From Bowdeniella nasicola (GTDB lineage: Bacteria; Actinomycetota; Actinomycetes; Actinomycetales; Actinomycetaceae): a DNA stretch of 64,000 nucleotides. The translations under genes and the position numbers were made by a program. Below the pieces are notes generated by a model. That model searched no databases. It was not told the DNA's origin and saw only the letters and a list, made by a program, of their open reading frames with translations. Positions 62,579 through 64,000 of this stretch are shown here, piece by piece; the stretch's first letter is position 1; each line of letters starts with the position of its first letter. The stretch covers positions 160,325-224,324 of the forward strand of contig NZ_FNQV01000003.1 of the NCBI RefSeq assembly GCF_900107735.1. Reading direction: 5' to 3'.

Positions 62579-63694
62579 TTAGGTGGGGTCTTTGATTTTG
62601 GGTTGGTAGTTCTTGGTGGGGTCGATGTGGTGGTAGGCGATGATTTCTCCGGTGTGGGCATCGAGGGTGGTGACGTGTGGGCCTTCGATGAGCATGAGGA
62701 TGGGGCGTCTGCGGTGGGCTCGTCCCATGCCTAGGTGGCGCAGTTTTCCCGCGTAGCGAAGGGTTACTTTGCCGTCGTTGTCGATGATGTCGTTGCGGGT
62801 GCGGTATTCGGGGTCTGGGACGTGGTGGGGGCTGGCTTTGGGGAGGCGTTCGTATGCTTGGCGGGGTGTTTGGTGGTTGAGTGCGCGGTGGGGTCGGTGA
62901 TTGTTGTACCAGGTTTGGATGGTATTGAGTTGTTCTTGTAGTTCGGTGATGGTGGTGGCTTGGGGGAATGCGCGGGCGAGTTTTTGTTTCAGGGTGGAGT
63001 GGAATCGTTCGATTTTGCCTTGGGTTTGGGGGTGTCCGGGTCGCCCGTTTTTCTGTTGGATGTGGTGGGTTGTGAGCACGGTTTCGAAGGCGTTTCGGGC
63101 TCCGGGGCGGCTGGTGTAGCGGCTGGTGAAGACGAGTCCGTTGTCGCTGAGGGTGGCGGCGGGGGCACCGTAGGTGGTGATGAGGTTGGTCATGACTGCG
63201 GCAACATCGGCTCCGGTGCATGGCATGAAGGCTTGAATGGCCAGGAGGTATCGGGAGTGGTCATCGAGGAAGTCGAGGATGTCAGCTCGGCGGCTGCCGG
63301 TGAGGTAGGTGTGGGTGATATCGGTTTGCCATAGCTCGTTTGGTAGTGCGGCGGTGAAGTGGTGGTAGCTGGATTTGGGGCGTTTGCGTGGTTGGGGTTG
63401 AACGCGTCCGGCGTCTTTTAGGATGCGGTGGATGGTGGATTTTGAGGGGGTGTGCAGGCCTTGTTGTTGGAGGTGCCAGGCGATTGTTTCTGCTCCGTTA
63501 TCGCTACCGGAGGTTGTCAGTTCATCGCGTAGTTCGATGATTCGTTTTCGTACGGCCGCGGTGATGGCGTGGGGTGTGGTGTGCGGGGCTGTGCTTCGGG
63601 GTTGGAGTCCTTCGGGTCCGTATTGTTGATAGCGGTCTTTAAGTACGTAGATCCACTGGCGGGAGACCGCGAATTTTTCTGCTGCTTCACTCAC
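62579..63694 (-). pseudogene. IS481-family transposase, N-terminus lost
   Basis: About 371 residues remain. An HTH remnant (SEAAEKFAVSRQWIYVLKDR) is followed by an rve-type DDE domain with first Asp in ELWQTDITHTYLTGS, second Asp in ATLSDNGLVFTSRY and Glu in QTQGKIERFHSTLKQKLARA. A C-terminal domain follows. The catalytic triad is intact, but roughly 15-20 residues usually preceding the HTH are replaced by what looks like the end of an IS256 element. A GTG at 63694 might still start a shortened protein. The frame stays open upstream to the window edge only because IS256 sequence is read antisense. Confidence 0.7.
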
Positions 63695-63697
63695 GGT

Positions 63698-63724
63698 GGG
63701 GGTGTCAAATAGTTTGTGTAAGCC
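63698..63724. repeat. Candidate left terminal inverted repeat of an IS256-like element
   Basis: The stretch beginning GGGGGTGTCAAATAGTTTG and continuing TGTAAGCCG looks like the GTGTCAAAxxxTTTGTGTAA ends of actinobacterial IS256-group elements as I remember them. It lies about 50 bases before an IS256 transposase start and cuts into the IS481 gene. The matching right end is outside the window. Confidence 0.45.
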
Positions 63725-63748
63725 GTGTCGGAAGGAACGGTGATTATC

Positions 63749-64000
63749 ATGACTATGTTCGATAAATCTTTGCCGGGTAGGCCTTCGGGTCAGGACCTGG
63801 TTGATCAGCTCAAAGCTTCGGGGCAGCTTGATGCCTTGTTCGCTCAGATCGATGCGGGGGAGGTGGAGCTGACTGGTGATGGTGGTTTCGTGCCTGCCCT
63901 GGTTAAAGCAGCTCTTGAACGTGGCCTGCAAGCGGAGCTGACGAGCCACCTGGGGTACGAGAAAGGCGCAGCTGACGCGGCAGCGCACGCGAATTCGCGT
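63749..64000 (+). CDS. IS256-family transposase, N-terminal fragment
   Basis: Eighty-four codons are present, cut by the window end. After a short leader (MTMFDKSLPGRPSGQDLVDQ) come the Mutator/IS256 N-terminal marks DALFAQIDAGEVELTGDGGF and ALVKAALERGLQAELTSHLG with YEKGAADAAAHANSR. GAAGGAACGG precedes the ATG as a ribosome binding site. The catalytic domain is outside, so integrity is unknown. Confidence 0.85.
   Translation, partial: MTMFDKSLPGRPSGQDLVDQLKASGQLDALFAQIDAGEVELTGDGGFVPALVKAALERGLQAELTSHLGYEKGAADAAAHANSR

Larger units (their letters stand above)
62469..63697 (-). mobile_element. IS481-family insertion sequence, 5'-truncated
   Basis: The element comprises the IS481-like transposase gene and its downstream end against tRNA-Tyr. 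The upstream end appears to be replaced by the terminal repeat of an IS256-like element at about 63698. Base use changes sharply from the chromosome: the transposase coding strand is rich in C and A, with many CAC, CAN and CCN codons. Confidence 0.55.
63698..64000 (+). mobile_element. IS256-family element, left part only
   Basis: The element includes a putative left terminal repeat and the first 84 codons of a Mutator-type transposase. It continues past the end of the window. Confidence 0.65.

Noticed and set aside
1..64000. CRISPR array, rRNA operon or replication origin
   Set aside because: No regularly spaced repeats, rRNA sequence or DnaA-box cluster were seen in reading the window.

Overview
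The window is 64 kb of high-GC bacterial chromosome. It is almost fully coding, with tightly packed genes, 4-bp start/stop overlaps and frequent GTG or TTG starts. DisA, ribosomal protein bS22, a MenJ-type menaquinone reductase, an FprA-type ferredoxin reductase, DUF4229 and many apparently leaderless promoters all point to an actinobacterium, plausibly in or near the Actinomycetaceae. The species cannot be named from sequence alone. From memory of the Mycobacterium tuberculosis map, the backbone follows the order of Rv0500A to Rv0566c: excisionase-like HTH, bS22, SerB1-like HAD phosphatase, glutaredoxin, phosphatase, ResA/CcdA/ResB/CcsB, menA, menE, menB, menC, menD, menG, menJ, polyprenyl diphosphate synthase, htpX and yajQ.

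Layout. 1-10 kb holds the end of a TauE-like exporter, DNA-repair and signalling genes (mutY, disA, radA), an acyl-CoA dehydrogenase, a two-subunit K+ uptake system and an AcuC-type deacetylase. 9.6-15.6 kb holds the HTH/bS22 pair, a HAD phosphatase, a thiol protein and a System II cytochrome c maturation operon. 15.6-17.6 kb holds an SRPBCC protein with its TetR regulator and two small membrane proteins. 17.5-28.8 kb carries menaquinone synthesis (menA, E, B, F, C, D, G and J) with an HtrA protease inside. 28.8-44.8 kb is a complete 14-gene complex I operon (nuoA-N), followed directly by the polyprenyl diphosphate synthase that makes the quinone tail. The first half of the window is therefore a respiratory-chain assembly region.

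45.8-60.8 kb interrupts the mycobacterial order. It holds a decayed PAS gene, RarD, and a pyruvate-node cluster: a two-subunit (Firmicutes-like) pyruvate dehydrogenase E1, E2 and E3, a remnant PTS-IIC-like gene, phosphate butyryltransferase, butyrate kinase and a D-lactate dehydrogenase broken by one TAG codon. After it come a LysR regulator, a prephenate dehydratase of proteobacterial appearance, PPK2 and FprA. The backbone then resumes with htpX, yajQ and tRNA-Tyr. The window ends in nested insertion sequences: an IS481-like transposase next to tRNA-Tyr, apparently truncated at its 5' end by an IS256-like element that runs off the edge.

The most interesting signals are: (1) the pyruvate/Ptb-Buk island with lesions in exactly its transporter and lactate genes; (2) a candidate roughly 210-nt RNA between menE and an RDD gene, with a palindrome over both divergent promoters; (3) a perfect 15-bp palindrome at the SRPBCC-TetR pair; (4) a consistent TANNNT box 6-7 nt before many start codons; and (5) five disrupted genes, which suggest genome decay or assembly error.
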